Part shown: positions 31,624 to 40,739 of the stretch, one piece after another
Position numbering within the stretch: the first letter of the stretch is position 1
How the letters are laid out: the number at the start of each line of letters is the position of its first letter
Assembly: GCF_900111765.1 (NCBI RefSeq)
Contig: NZ_FOIB01000018.1
Coordinates: 1 to 64,000 of the forward strand
Length of the DNA: 64,000 nucleotides
Origin: Myxococcus fulvus
GTDB lineage: Bacteria > Myxococcota > Myxococcia > Myxococcales > Myxococcaceae
Direction: 5' to 3'
Translations under genes and position numbers: made by a program
Notes under the pieces: model-generated
What the model was told of the DNA's origin: nothing
What the model saw: only the letters and a program-made list of their open reading frames with translations
Databases searched by the model: none

Positions 31624-34356
31624 TCAGTGGGCGTCCGCCCAGCTCTTCCCCGCCCCGACGTCCACCTTCAGCGGCACCTTGAGCGAGGCCACGCCCGCCA
31701 TGCCGCGCGCCACCAGCGCCTTCACCTGCTCCACCTCCGCGTCCGGCGCCTCCAGCAGCAGTTCGTCGTGCACCTGCAAGAGCAGCACGGTGGAGAGCTT
31801 CTGCGCGCGCAGCTCCTCGTCCACCACCAGCATGGCCTTCTTGATGAGGTCCGCGGCGGTGCCCTGGATGGGCATGTTGATGGCGGCCCGCTCGGCGGCC
31901 TGCGCCACGCCGCGGTTCTTGGAGTTCAGGTCCGCCATGTAGCGGCGCCGGCCGTACAGTGTCTCCACGTAGCCCGTCTTGCGGGCCGTGTTGACGGTCT
32001 CCTCCAGGTAGCGGCGGATGCCGGCGTAGCGGATGAAGTAGCGCTCGATGATGTCGCGCGCCGTCTCCTGGGGGATGCCCAGGCGCGTGGACAGGCCGTG
32101 CGGCGACAGGCCGTAGGCGATGCCGAAGTTCACCATCTTCGCCACGCGGCGTTGCTCGCGGTCCACCTGGTCCGGCGCCACGCCGAAGACCTCGGCGGCG
32201 GTGCGGCTGTGCACGTCCTCGTCGTTGCGGAACGCCTCCACCAGCACGGCGTCGTCGGCGATGTGCGCCAACAGCCGCAGCTCCACCTGGCTGTAGTCCG
32301 CGCTGACCAGCTGGTGGCCCGGGGCCGCCACGAAGGCGCGGCGGATCTCCCGCCCCAGCTCCGTGCGCACGGGGATGTTCTGGAGGTTGGGGTCCGTGGA
32401 GGACAGGCGGCCCGTGGCGGTGGCGGCCTGGTGGTAGGTGGTGTGGATGCGGCCGTCCGCGGCCACCAGCGTCGGCAGCGTGTCCAGGTAGGTGCTCTTG
32501 AGCTTGGACAGGCTGCGGTACTCGATGATGGCGTTGGGCAGCGGGTGCTCCTCGGCCAGCTTCTCCAGCACCTCCTGGTCCGCGGACGGCCCCGTCTTGC
32601 CGCGCTTGATGATGGGCAGCTTCAAGTCGGTGAAGAGCACCTGCACCAGCTGCGGATTGGAGCCGATGTTGAACTCGCGTCCGGCGTGCTTGTAAACCTC
32701 CTTCACCTGCGACTCGACGGCCGCGTCCACCTTCACGGAGATGCGCGCGAGCTCCTGGGTGTCCAGGCTCACGCCCCGCCGCTCCATGCGCGCGAGGATG
32801 GGGAGCAGCGGCAGCTCCAGCTTCTGGGCCAGCTCCGACAGCTTCGCCTCGTCCAGCTCCTTCCACAGCTCGGGGGCGAGCCTGCGCGCGGCCTCGGCGC
32901 GCACCGCGAAGCCCAGCGCCAGCTCCTCCGGTGAGTGGTCCGCCAGCGCGCGGTCCTTCTTGCCGCGCCGCCCTTCGGCCGCGGGGGGCAGCGCGGGCAG
33001 CTCCGTGACGAGCCGCTCGCGAGCCAGGTCCGCCAGCGCGTGCTCGCGCCGCGAGGGGTTGAGCAGGTAGCTCAAGAGCTCCACGTCGTCGTGCGCGCCC
33101 GTGAGGTCGATGCCCTCGTTGGCGAGCACCAGGGTGAGCGCCTTGAGGTCATGGCCCCCCTTCTTCACCGCGACGTCCTCGAGCACGGCCTTGAAGGCGG
33201 CGGCGAAGGCGTCCGGGCGCACCTGGGTGGCGCCCAGGACATCGTGGCGCAGCGGCACGTAGCGCGTGCTCGCGTCCGGAAGGGCCACGCCCAGGCCCAC
33301 CAGCTTCGCGGCGAAGGGCAGGCCCTCGTAGGCCGGCACCAGGCTCACCGAGCCCGCCGCGCGCACGGCCTGGGCCAGCGCCTGGAGCTCCTCGTCCGTG
33401 GTGACGAGCGTCGTGGTGGTGGGCAGCGGCGCGGGCTTCTCCTTCACGGGCTCGGAGGCTCCCGGCGCTCCGCCCTGCCCCGCCTGCGGCAGCTCCTTGA
33501 GCAGCGCGTAGAACTCCAGCTCGGTGAACAGCTCGCGGGCGCGCGTGGCGTCCAGCTCCTTGCGGGTCAGCTCCGCCACGCGGACCTCCAACGGCAGGTC
33601 CGTCTTGAAGCTGACCAGCTGCCGGGCGCGCAGCAGGCTCTCGCGGTGCGAGGCGAGGTTCTCGCGAATCTTCGGCTTCTTCACCTCGTCCAGCCGCGAC
33701 AGCAGCGTGTCCACGTCACCGAACTGCTGGATGAGCTCCGTGGCCGTCTTCGGGCCGATGCCCGGCACCTTGGCCACGTTGTCCACCGCGTCGCCGATGA
33801 GCGCCAGGTAGTCGCGCATCTGCTTCGGTTCGATGCCCAGCCGCTCCTTCACGTCCTCGGGCCGGGTGTGCACGTCCTTCATCGGGTCGAACAGGCGCAC
33901 GTCCTCGTCGACGATCTGGATGAAGTCCTTGTCCCCGGTGACGACCTGGACGCAGAAGCCCTCCGCCTTGGCCTTCCGCGCGAGCGTGCCGATGACGTCG
34001 TCCGCCTCCCAGCCCGGCATCTCCAGGATGGGCAGGTTGAGCGCCTCCACCACGCGGCGGATGAGCGCGAACTGCGGCACCAGGTCCTCGGGAGGCCCCT
34101 CGCGGTTCGCCTTGTACGTGGGGTCGATCTTCTGGCGCTCCACGCGGCTCTCCTTGTCGAAGGCGAGCGCGACGTGGGTGGGCTTCAAGTCCCGCAGGGA
34201 CTTGAGCACCATGCGCGTGAAGCCGAGCACGGCGTTGGTAGGTACGCCCTTGCTCGTCGTGAGCGGCGGAATCGCGTGGTAGGCGCGGAAGATGAAGCCG
34301 GACGCGTCGATGAGGACCAGGGTGGGCGCGGAGCGCGGGGGGCTGGTGTCGGCCAT
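31624..34356 (-). CDS. polA: DNA polymerase I
   Basis: A 910-residue family-A polymerase used for Okazaki-fragment processing and repair. The N-terminal 5' nuclease domain has IDASGFIFRAYHAI, GWEADDVIGTLA and VTGDKDFIQIV, plus a helix-hairpin-helix (GIGPKTATELIQQFG). The C-terminal polymerase domain has motif A (DYSQVELRLLAHI), motif B (RRVAKMVNFGIAYGLS) and motif C (VHDELLLE). The middle domain keeps the fold pattern of the 3'-5' exonuclease. The metal-binding DxE of motif I appears replaced (SLVPAYEG region), and the motif II Asp aligns with Leu in GHDLKAL. The enzyme is therefore probably without proofreading, as in some other family members. It starts 45 bases after the two-FHA gene on the same strand. 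Confidence 0.97.
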   Translation of the reverse strand: MADTSPPRSAPTLVLIDASGFIFRAYHAIPPLTTSKGVPTNAVLGFTRMVLKSLRDLKPTHVALAFDKESRVERQKIDPTYKANREGPPEDLVPQFALIRRVVEALNLPILEMPGWEADDVIGTLARKAKAEGFCVQVVTGDKDFIQIVDEDVRLFDPMKDVHTRPEDVKERLGIEPKQMRDYLALIGDAVDNVAKVPGIGPKTATELIQQFGDVDTLLSRLDEVKKPKIRENLASHRESLLRARQLVSFKTDLPLEVRVAELTRKELDATRARELFTELEFYALLKELPQAGQGGAPGASEPVKEKPAPLPTTTTLVTTDEELQALAQAVRAAGSVSLVPAYEGLPFAAKLVGLGVALPDASTRYVPLRHDVLGATQVRPDAFAAAFKAVLEDVAVKKGGHDLKALTLVLANEGIDLTGAHDDVELLSYLLNPSRREHALADLARERLVTELPALPPAAEGRRGKKDRALADHSPEELALGFAVRAEAARRLAPELWKELDEAKLSELAQKLELPLLPILARMERRGVSLDTQELARISVKVDAAVESQVKEVYKHAGREFNIGSNPQLVQVLFTDLKLPIIKRGKTGPSADQEVLEKLAEEHPLPNAIIEYRSLSKLKSTYLDTLPTLVAADGRIHTTYHQAATATGRLSSTDPNLQNIPVRTELGREIRRAFVAAPGHQLVSADYSQVELRLLAHIADDAVLVEAFRNDEDVHSRTAAEVFGVAPDQVDREQRRVAKMVNFGIAYGLSPHGLSTRLGIPQETARDIIERYFIRYAGIRRYLEETVNTARKTGYVETLYGRRRYMADLNSKNRGVAQAAERAAINMPIQGTAADLIKKAMLVVDEELRAQKLSTVLLLQVHDELLLEAPDAEVEQVKALVARGMAGVASLKVPLKVDVGAGKSWADAH

Positions 34357-34401
34357 GCCCCCGTGCCTAGCGCGCCCGTCCCTATCTGTCCACGTCGGGC
34401 G

Positions 34402-36627
34402 CTAGTTGCACTTCCACTCGCGCTTCTTCGCCTCGACCATCTCCTCCACGCCGTCGCCCTTGACGGCCAGGTCCAGCACCGCCGCCAGGTCCGGACAGCC
34501 GCCGGCGCCACGGAAGGTGTTGAGCGCCAGCGTCGAGCAGAAGCCCGCCGCCTTGTTGAGGTCCGCGTTGCCCGCGTAGAAGCTGAAGCCCAGCTTCCAC
34601 ACGCGGCACGCGCGGCGGTTGTCCTCGCGGTCCGCCCAGTGCCGGCCGCGCTGATAGGCCTTGTCCGCCATGTCCTGGAGGATGCTGCGCCGGTAGAACG
34701 ACGGCTTGGACTCGGCCAGGTCGAGCATCAGCGACTTGTCCACCTCCAGCGCCTCGCGCAGCGGCTCGGACGCCTTCTCTGGGTCATCCGCGGCCAGGTA
34801 GCTCTGGCCACCCTTGAAGAGCTGATCCACCGTGGACATGGTCTTCATCATCTCGTCCGCGGCCCCGTGCAGCGCCGAGGACTCGTAGTTGGCGCGCAGC
34901 TTCTGCAGCGTGGCCAGGGCCTCGCTGCCTCGGCCGGACCAGTAGTCCATCATCGCCGCCTGCATCAGCTTGTTGGGATAGCGCTGCTTCACCGACTCCA
35001 GCACCACCATCTTCGGGTCCGTGGGCAGGTTCTCCTGGTTGAGCACCTCCGCCACCGGGCACGTCCAGGGGATGGAGTTCGGATCCAACTTCTGGCGCGA
35101 GATGAGGAACTTCACGAACAGGGGGTCCTTCGGCCGCCACTCGTTGCGGCGCAGGCGCCCGTCCAGCTTCAGCGTGTAGCCCAGGGGCGGCTGCAAATCT
35201 TCGCGCGGCTGGTTCTGGCACCACACCGCCATGTACGTCTGGCAGCGCGGCACCGCGGCGCTCCACTGCGAGTTGTTCAGGTAGCGCTTGCAGTCATCCA
35301 GGGCGCGCTTCGTCACCTGCTCGGCCGCCTCGCTCGCCTTGGAGCGCGCGCGGCGGAAGTACTCGCTCTCGCGCGGAATCTTGCGGAACGACGCCAGGGC
35401 CTCCTCGGGCTTGAGGCGCTGCACCAGCTTCTCGCCCGTGGAGAAGTTCTCGTACGCCTCCTTCTCCAGCTTGATGCGGCGGATGAGGGTGTTGGCGTCC
35501 GTGTTGATGGGGTCCAGGTCCAGCACCTGCGAGCAGATCTGCTCGGCCTTGGCCCAGTTGGGCGCGCCCAGCTCGCTGGACGCGAAGGAGCGACACTCGC
35601 TGAGCAGATCCGAGATCTGCTGAGCGGGGTCCACCTGCACGCCCGGGCCCATGGGCCCATTCGTCTCGGCGGGCGTGGAGGGCATCATCACCTTCACCAC
35701 GCCGGCCACGAGCAGCACCGCCACCAGGCCTCCGCCGGCCACGAACAGCTTCTTGCGCCGCGCGGCCTCCGGGTCTCCACCGCCGCCGCCAGCGTCTCGC
35801 CGCCGGGTGGGCGGAGGCGCGCCCGCGCCACGCCGCGAGGGCACCGCCGCCTCTTCCTCGGGCGCCTCGAACGTCAGCTCGATGACGCCGAACTGGAGCT
35901 GGTCGCCGGGCTGCAGCTCCACCGGCTCCGGGCCCAGCGGGTCTCCGTTGAGCAGCGTGCCGTTGGCGCTGCCCAGGTCGCGCACCAGGACGCCCCGGCC
36001 CGTGGCCTCGAGCTCCGCGTGCTTCCGGCTGACCGAGTCGTCCTCCAGGATGATGGCCGCCGGAGGGAGCCTTCCCACCAGCACCTTGCCCTTGAGCGGA
36101 TACGTCTTGCCCGCCCACGGCCCCACGGTGCCTCGCAGCAGCGGACCGCTGGCGCCACCACCCGCCGCCGGCTTCGGACGCTTCGCCAGCGCCCCACCGG
36201 GAGGAGGCGCGCCCGCGGGCTTCGACTTCACGCTGGGCAGGGCCCGCGTCGCGCGCGCGCCACCGCCCTCGCCGCCCACGGGCATGGGCGGCTCGGAGCC
36301 GGCGGACTTCGCGGCGCGCCGCGCGCCGGACGTGCGGGCGGGCGCGGCCTTGAGGCTCAGGGTGTAGTCGCCGAGCACCACCTCGGACTGGGGCGTGAGC
36401 GCGGTGGGCTCCGTGATGGCCTCGCCATTCACGAAGGTGCCGTTGGCGCTCCCCAGGTCCTCGATGAAGACGGTGCCCGCCTCCGTGAAGACGCGCGCGT
36501 GGGTGCGCGACACGCCTCCCTCGGTGAGCAGGATGTCACAGCCCTGCTGGCGACCCAGCTTCAGCTCGCCGACGACTTCGTGCTCGTTCTCCGTGCCGTC
36601 GGGCAGACGGACGACCAGTGTGGCCAT
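34402..36627 (-). CDS. Two-FHA-domain membrane protein with helical-repeat tail
   Basis: A 741-residue protein. FHA domain 1 is at about 20-92 (LGRQQGC, SRTHA, SANGTFVNG) and FHA domain 2 at about 178-253 (VGRLPPA, SRKHA, SANGTLLNG). Both keep the Gly-Arg, Ser, His and Asn residues needed for phosphothreonine binding. A Pro/Ala/Gly-rich linker lies between them. After a basic stretch comes one membrane helix (about 293-315). The C-terminal 400 residues look like TPR-type helical repeats, probably outside the cytoplasm. The gene follows the FHA-CpaF gene by six bases, so it is one operon and may work in the same machine, perhaps linking a phosphorylation signal to the secretion apparatus. No enzyme motif was seen. 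Confidence 0.85.
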   Translation of the reverse strand: MATLVVRLPDGTENEHEVVGELKLGRQQGCDILLTEGGVSRTHARVFTEAGTVFIEDLGSANGTFVNGEAITEPTALTPQSEVVLGDYTLSLKAAPARTSGARRAAKSAGSEPPMPVGGEGGGARATRALPSVKSKPAGAPPPGGALAKRPKPAAGGGASGPLLRGTVGPWAGKTYPLKGKVLVGRLPPAAIILEDDSVSRKHAELEATGRGVLVRDLGSANGTLLNGDPLGPEPVELQPGDQLQFGVIELTFEAPEEEAAVPSRRGAGAPPPTRRRDAGGGGGDPEAARRKKLFVAGGGLVAVLLVAGVVKVMMPSTPAETNGPMGPGVQVDPAQQISDLLSECRSFASSELGAPNWAKAEQICSQVLDLDPINTDANTLIRRIKLEKEAYENFSTGEKLVQRLKPEEALASFRKIPRESEYFRRARSKASEAAEQVTKRALDDCKRYLNNSQWSAAVPRCQTYMAVWCQNQPREDLQPPLGYTLKLDGRLRRNEWRPKDPLFVKFLISRQKLDPNSIPWTCPVAEVLNQENLPTDPKMVVLESVKQRYPNKLMQAAMMDYWSGRGSEALATLQKLRANYESSALHGAADEMMKTMSTVDQLFKGGQSYLAADDPEKASEPLREALEVDKSLMLDLAESKPSFYRRSILQDMADKAYQRGRHWADREDNRRACRVWKLGFSFYAGNADLNKAAGFCSTLALNTFRGAGGCPDLAAVLDLAVKGDGVEEMVEAKKREWKCN

Positions 36628-36633
36628 GGCGCG

Positions 36634-38421
36634 TCAGTCCTCGCGGAAGATGCTCATGTTGACGGGGATGCCCTTGCGCTGAAGCTCGTCGTAGAACTTC
36701 GGCACGAAGCCGGACGCCACGAAGCGGCCACGCACCTTGTGGTCCTCCGTGAAGCCGTCCTGCTTGTAATAGAAGATGTCCTGGAGCGTGACGATGTCGA
36801 CCTCCATGCCGGACACCTCCGTGACGTAGCAGATCTTCCGCGTTCCGTCGGAGAAGCGCGTCTGCTGGACGATCATGTGCACGGCGCTGGAGATCTGTTC
36901 GCGGATGGCCTTCACCGGCAGGTCCATGCCGGACATGAGCACCATCGTCTCCAGCCGGGCGATGGCGTCGCGCGGCGTGTTGGCGTGCAGCGTGGTGAGC
37001 GAGCCGTCGTGGCCCGTGTTCATCGCCTGGAGCATGTCCAGCGTCTCGCCCGAGCGGCACTCGCCCACGACGATGCGGTCCGGACGCATGCGCAGGCAGT
37101 TCTTCACCAGGTCGCGGATGGTGATGGCGCCCTTGCCTTCCAGGTTGGGCGGCCGGCTCTCCAACTGCACCCAGTGGTCCTGGGGCAGCTGCAGCTCCGC
37201 GGCGTCCTCCACCGTGACGATGCGCTCGTCGTCGGGGATGAAGGCGCTGATGATGTTGAGCGTCGTCGTCTTGCCGGAGCCGGTGCCGCCGGAGATGACG
37301 ATGTTGCGCCGGGCCTTGACGCACATCTCCAGGAACTCGGCCATCTGCGCCGTCAGCGTCTTGTACTTGATGAGGTCCTGGATCTTCAGCGAGTCCTTCT
37401 TGAACTTGCGGATGGTGATGCAGGGACCCTTCAGCGCCAGCGGCGGGATGATGGCGTTGACGCGGCTGCCGTCCTTGAGGCGCGCGTCCACCAGCGGGCT
37501 GGACTCGTCGATGCGCCGGCCGATGGGCGCCACGATTCGCTCGATGACGCCGAGCACCGCCTGGTTCGAGGAGAACGTCTTCTCCGACAGCGTCAGCTTG
37601 CCCTTGCGCTCGATGTAGATCTGGTTGGCGTGGTTCACCATGATCTCGCTGATCTCATCCGACGCGAGGAACGCCTCCAGGGGCCCCAGGCCCAGCGCCT
37701 CGTTGATGACGTCGGTGAGCAGCTCCTCCCGGTCCACGTCCTCCGGGAGCTCACCATCCGCCTCCATCTGGTCGATGATGTCGCGGATGGCCTTCTCGGT
37801 GCGACGCCACAGCTCGTCGTCACCCAGCCGGTCCATGTCCATGCGGCGCAGGTCGAGGTACTCGATGAGCCGGTCGTGGATCTCCTTCTGGAGCCGCGTG
37901 TAGCGCTCCACCCGGGGGTCCACCTTCTTCTTGTTCTTCGCCAGCGCGGACGCCATGGACGCGGGCATGCGGCCCGCGGCGGGCTGAGGGGGCGGCGGCG
38001 GAGGCGGCTCCTCCTCCTCGTAGGGCTCCTCGTCCTCGTACTGCTCCTCCTCGGGGTAGCCCTCCTCCTCGCCCTGGTCGTCGTAGGCCTCTTCCTCCTG
38101 GCCCGCGCGCGTCATCGCCGGACCCGCGTCCTCCAGCGGCTCCACGTTGATGATGTAGTCGCCGATGTAGATCTGGTCCGTCGGCTTGAGCACCTGTGGC
38201 GCGGCGATCTTCTTGCCGTTCACGAAGGTGCCGTTCGTGGACTTCATGTCCACGATGATGCACTTGCCATCCTTGGCGACGATGCGGGAGTGGTACTTCG
38301 AGACATTGCCCTTCGCGAGCATGATGTCATTGCCGGGCAGCCGACCGATGGTGATCTCCGGCTTGTGGTACTCACGCTGCTCGGTCCCGCCGCCCTTTTC
38401 CGCGAGGGTGATCAAAAACAT
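36634..38421 (-). CDS. FHA domain fused to CpaF/TadA-type secretion ATPase
   Basis: A 595-residue protein from the ATG at 38421. A GTG 30 bases upstream would add ten residues, but the ATG places MFLITLAEKGG directly at the FHA domain. The FHA domain (about 1-95) has IGRLPGND, SKYHS and STNGTFVNG. An acidic then polyproline linker (about 97-150) leads to the CpaF ATPase. Its Walker A GGTGSGKTT is at about 378-386, with an Asp/Glu box after it (VTVEDAAELQL), GECRSGETLDMLQAMNTGHDGSLTTLHAN and a conserved C-terminal part. CpaF/TadA hexamers power Tad (Flp-pilus) type IV secretion-like assembly at the inner membrane. The N-terminal FHA fusion suggests control by binding phosphothreonine proteins. 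Confidence 0.93.
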   Translation of the reverse strand: MFLITLAEKGGGTEQREYHKPEITIGRLPGNDIMLAKGNVSKYHSRIVAKDGKCIIVDMKSTNGTFVNGKKIAAPQVLKPTDQIYIGDYIINVEPLEDAGPAMTRAGQEEEAYDDQGEEEGYPEEEQYEDEEPYEEEEPPPPPPPQPAAGRMPASMASALAKNKKKVDPRVERYTRLQKEIHDRLIEYLDLRRMDMDRLGDDELWRRTEKAIRDIIDQMEADGELPEDVDREELLTDVINEALGLGPLEAFLASDEISEIMVNHANQIYIERKGKLTLSEKTFSSNQAVLGVIERIVAPIGRRIDESSPLVDARLKDGSRVNAIIPPLALKGPCITIRKFKKDSLKIQDLIKYKTLTAQMAEFLEMCVKARRNIVISGGTGSGKTTTLNIISAFIPDDERIVTVEDAAELQLPQDHWVQLESRPPNLEGKGAITIRDLVKNCLRMRPDRIVVGECRSGETLDMLQAMNTGHDGSLTTLHANTPRDAIARLETMVLMSGMDLPVKAIREQISSAVHMIVQQTRFSDGTRKICYVTEVSGMEVDIVTLQDIFYYKQDGFTEDHKVRGRFVASGFVPKFYDELQRKGIPVNMSIFRED

Positions 38422-38567
38422 GGGGCCAATGCTACCAAGCGCCCCTTCCACCTCAAAGCGTCGGGCGCAGCCGAATGCCCGCCCGCAAAGCCGACGGGCC
38501 GGCTCCCGCCCCCGGAAGGGAAGGAAACCGGCCCGTGACGAGGCCCCTGACGGGCCCCGGTGACCTC

Positions 38568-38589
38568 GGGCGCCGGGTGAGCGGCGCCC
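38568..38589 (-). terminator. GC-rich hairpin just downstream of the secretin gene
   Basis: A perfect 7-bp stem, GGGCGCC (38568-38574) with GGCGCCC (38583-38589), and an 8-base loop, seven bases past the secretin stop. Two further GC hairpins lie in the same 174-bp gap: GGCCC/GGGCC about 38542-38556 and GGGCCGG/CCGGCCC 38496-38534. There is no T-tract, so this could be an attenuator or RNA-stabilising structure instead of a strong terminator. Confidence 0.45.
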
Positions 38590-38595
38590 GTGGCT

Positions 38596-40044
38596 TCAGT
38601 CGAAGATGTTGAAGTTCACCTCGGACCGGGCCTGCTTGTAGCGGCTCTTCACGTCCTCGATGATGGTGCGGACCTTGTCGGAGTCCGGGTTGACGATGCG
38701 CGGGGTGACGAAGATGACCAGCTCGCGCTTGGTCGAGTCGAAGCCGCGGCTCTTGAAGAGCTCGCCGACGATGGGGATGTGACCCAGGCCGGGAATCTTC
38801 GACACGGACTTCTGCTCGTCGTGGCTGAACACGCCGGACAGGACGATGGTCTCGCCATGGCGCACGGTGACGTTCGTCTTCACCTTGCGGGTACGGAAGC
38901 CCGGAATCGTGGACGAACCGCCGAAGGACACCGCGACGGACGTGTCGATCTCGGAGGCCTCGGCCTCGATCTCCGTCTGGATGTTGCCGTTGCGGTCCGC
39001 CGTGGGGCGCAGGTTCAGGATGACGCCGTACTTCTTGTACTCGACGGAGAACTGGTTGTTGGTGATGAGCGGAATCGGGACCTCGCCGCCCGCCAGGAAC
39101 TCCGCCTTCTCACCGCTGGCGCACACCAGCTTGGGCTGCGCGAGCAGACGGCCGTAACCGTCGTTGCCCTGGAAGCCGATGGAGAAGTCCGCGCCCGCCG
39201 TCAGGCCCAGGTTGGAGCCGCCCTGGCCGAAGGTGCCCGGGAACAGCTCCTGCGTCACCGTGGCCGCGGCGGACGCCGTGCCCGTGATGTCCAGGGGGTA
39301 GCGGATGCCGTAGCGGTCGCGGCTGTTGCGGCGGATCTCGACGAACTGGACCTCCGACAGAATCATCCGCTTGATGCCGACCACGAGCAGGTTCTCCACC
39401 TTCTCGCCGATGGCCTTGGTGATGAGCTCCGCCTTCTGGAGGTCCTGCTGGCTCTCCACCGAGCCCTCCAGGAAGATGGTCGCGCCGACCACGTTGGCCT
39501 GCACGTTCTTCAGGCCACCCTTCTGGAACGCCGCGTTGAGGTTCTGCGCCACCAGCTTCTTGGCGTTGGGGGCGATCTTCACGAACGACTTCACGTTCGG
39601 ATACAGGCTGACCACCTGCTCGATGCGGTCCGCGTCCTGCGTGGTGTAGGCCTGACCGTCCAGGTAGATGCGGTCGCCCACCATGCGGACCGAGACGCCT
39701 TCGATCTCACCCAGCAGGCGCTTGATCTCCGCGATGACGTCGTTGGGGTCCTGCTTGCGCACGTTGATGAGGTAGCTGGTGCGCTGACCGGTGGTCTTCC
39801 AGATGAGGAGGGTCGTCTTGCCTTCCGCCTGGCCGGTGACGAGCAGCTGGCCGGAGCCGAGCGTCTTCACGTCGGCGATGGATGGATCGCCGAGGGCCAC
39901 CTTGCTGAGGCCCGGGATGTTGAGAACCTTCTGGGCGCCCACCCCGAGGCTGAACGTGGTGCCTTCCTGGGCCAGGGCGGAGCCACCGGCAACCAGGGCA
40001 ACGAGCGCGCCCAGGGCGGCGGCATGCGTGAAGCGTGTGAACAT
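38596..40044 (-). CDS. Secretin (RcpA/CpaC family) of a Tad-like system
   Basis: A 482-residue exported protein. The ATG at 40044 is chosen because AGAGGGGAC lies upstream at ribosome-binding distance and a signal peptide begins there (MFTRFTHAAALGALVALVAGGSALA). The N-terminal domain (about 25-95, KVLNIPGLSKVALGDPSIADV, LVTGQAEGKTTLLIW) is the pilus-secretin N domain. A BON-like segment follows (about 95-165). The C-terminal half is the secretin channel domain, with LLAQPKLVCASGEKAEFLAGGEVPIP, YKKYGVILNLRPTADRNG and GLGHIPIVGELF. It forms the outer-membrane ring through which Flp-type pili or substrates pass. The prepilin peptidase gene ends 46 bases upstream. Confidence 0.93.
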   Translation of the reverse strand: MFTRFTHAAALGALVALVAGGSALAQEGTTFSLGVGAQKVLNIPGLSKVALGDPSIADVKTLGSGQLLVTGQAEGKTTLLIWKTTGQRTSYLINVRKQDPNDVIAEIKRLLGEIEGVSVRMVGDRIYLDGQAYTTQDADRIEQVVSLYPNVKSFVKIAPNAKKLVAQNLNAAFQKGGLKNVQANVVGATIFLEGSVESQQDLQKAELITKAIGEKVENLLVVGIKRMILSEVQFVEIRRNSRDRYGIRYPLDITGTASAAATVTQELFPGTFGQGGSNLGLTAGADFSIGFQGNDGYGRLLAQPKLVCASGEKAEFLAGGEVPIPLITNNQFSVEYKKYGVILNLRPTADRNGNIQTEIEAEASEIDTSVAVSFGGSSTIPGFRTRKVKTNVTVRHGETIVLSGVFSHDEQKSVSKIPGLGHIPIVGELFKSRGFDSTKRELVIFVTPRIVNPDSDKVRTIIEDVKSRYKQARSEVNFNIFD

Positions 40045-40090
40045 CGTGCGTGTCCCCTCTTCCAAAGTCTCTGCGCCTACAGTCTCTGCG

Positions 40091-40627
40091 CTAACCCAAG
40101 CTTTGTTGCTGCCACCACACCGCCCAGAAGGTCCCGAGCGCGATGGCCACCCCGTAGGGGATGTGTCGCTGCGTGGAAGGCTCCGTCTCCGCGCGCGCCA
40201 GGCGAAGACGGACCGCCCAGCGTCGCAGCGCCGCCGCCACCGTGTCCCAGGCCGCCCCCTGCCACAGGAGCGACACCACCGCCTGAGCCGCTCCCACCAG
40301 GGAGATGAACGCGGCGGCCGCCATCGACGCTGGGAACCCCAGCACGGCGCCCACCCCGGCCATCAACTTCACGTCGCCCCACCCCATCCGCCCCCGGACC
40401 GCCGCGGGCACCAGCAGCAGTGCCAGGCCCACGCCCGACACCAGCCCGCTGATGAGCCCCTGGTCCAGCCCCCCCACCCCCTCGGTGGCGAGGCGCACTC
40501 CCAGCCCCACCGCCATCAGCGGGTAGGTGACCACGTCGAGGATCTCCCGGCGCATGACGTCCGTCACCACCGAGATCACCAGGGCCACTCCAAGGGCCGT
40601 CCACAGCGCGAGTTGTCCAGGCGTCAT
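40091..40627 (-). CDS. Type IV prepilin peptidase (TadV/CpaA family)
   Basis: A 178-residue integral membrane aspartic protease. The catalytic pair is visible as VVTDVMRREI (first Asp) and GMGWGDVKLMAG-like GWGD (the GxGD Asp). Several membrane helices follow, and the C-terminal IPYGVAIALG is typical of the family. It cleaves the leader of Flp-type prepilins at the inner membrane. It has only the peptidase core and no N-terminal methylase domain, as in Tad systems. It lies upstream of the secretin on the same strand. No pilin gene is found within this window. Confidence 0.9.
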   Translation of the reverse strand: MTPGQLALWTALGVALVISVVTDVMRREILDVVTYPLMAVGLGVRLATEGVGGLDQGLISGLVSGVGLALLLVPAAVRGRMGWGDVKLMAGVGAVLGFPASMAAAAFISLVGAAQAVVSLLWQGAAWDTVAAALRRWAVRLRLARAETEPSTQRHIPYGVAIALGTFWAVWWQQQSLG

Positions 40628-40739
40628 CCGTCGCCTGTCCCATTCGCGTCCAGGCGTCAGGTATCAAACCAGGGACGCCTGGAGCCCGTCAATTGGCGAA
40701 CAGCGAGAGACCCCCTGGAACGAGGGCCATCTCATTGTC

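Noticed and set aside
38422-38451. GTG start ten residues upstream for the FHA-CpaF fusion
   Set aside because: The ATG at 38421 falls at the natural FHA start. Neither start has a good Shine-Dalgarno sequence, so the choice remains open by ten residues.
32935-38538. A 1867-residue open frame on the plus strand opposite polA and the FHA/CpaF genes
   Set aside because: It runs antisense to five well supported reading frames, and its composition is His/Arg/Leu-rich with no domain. GC-rich DNA gives long spurious antisense frames.
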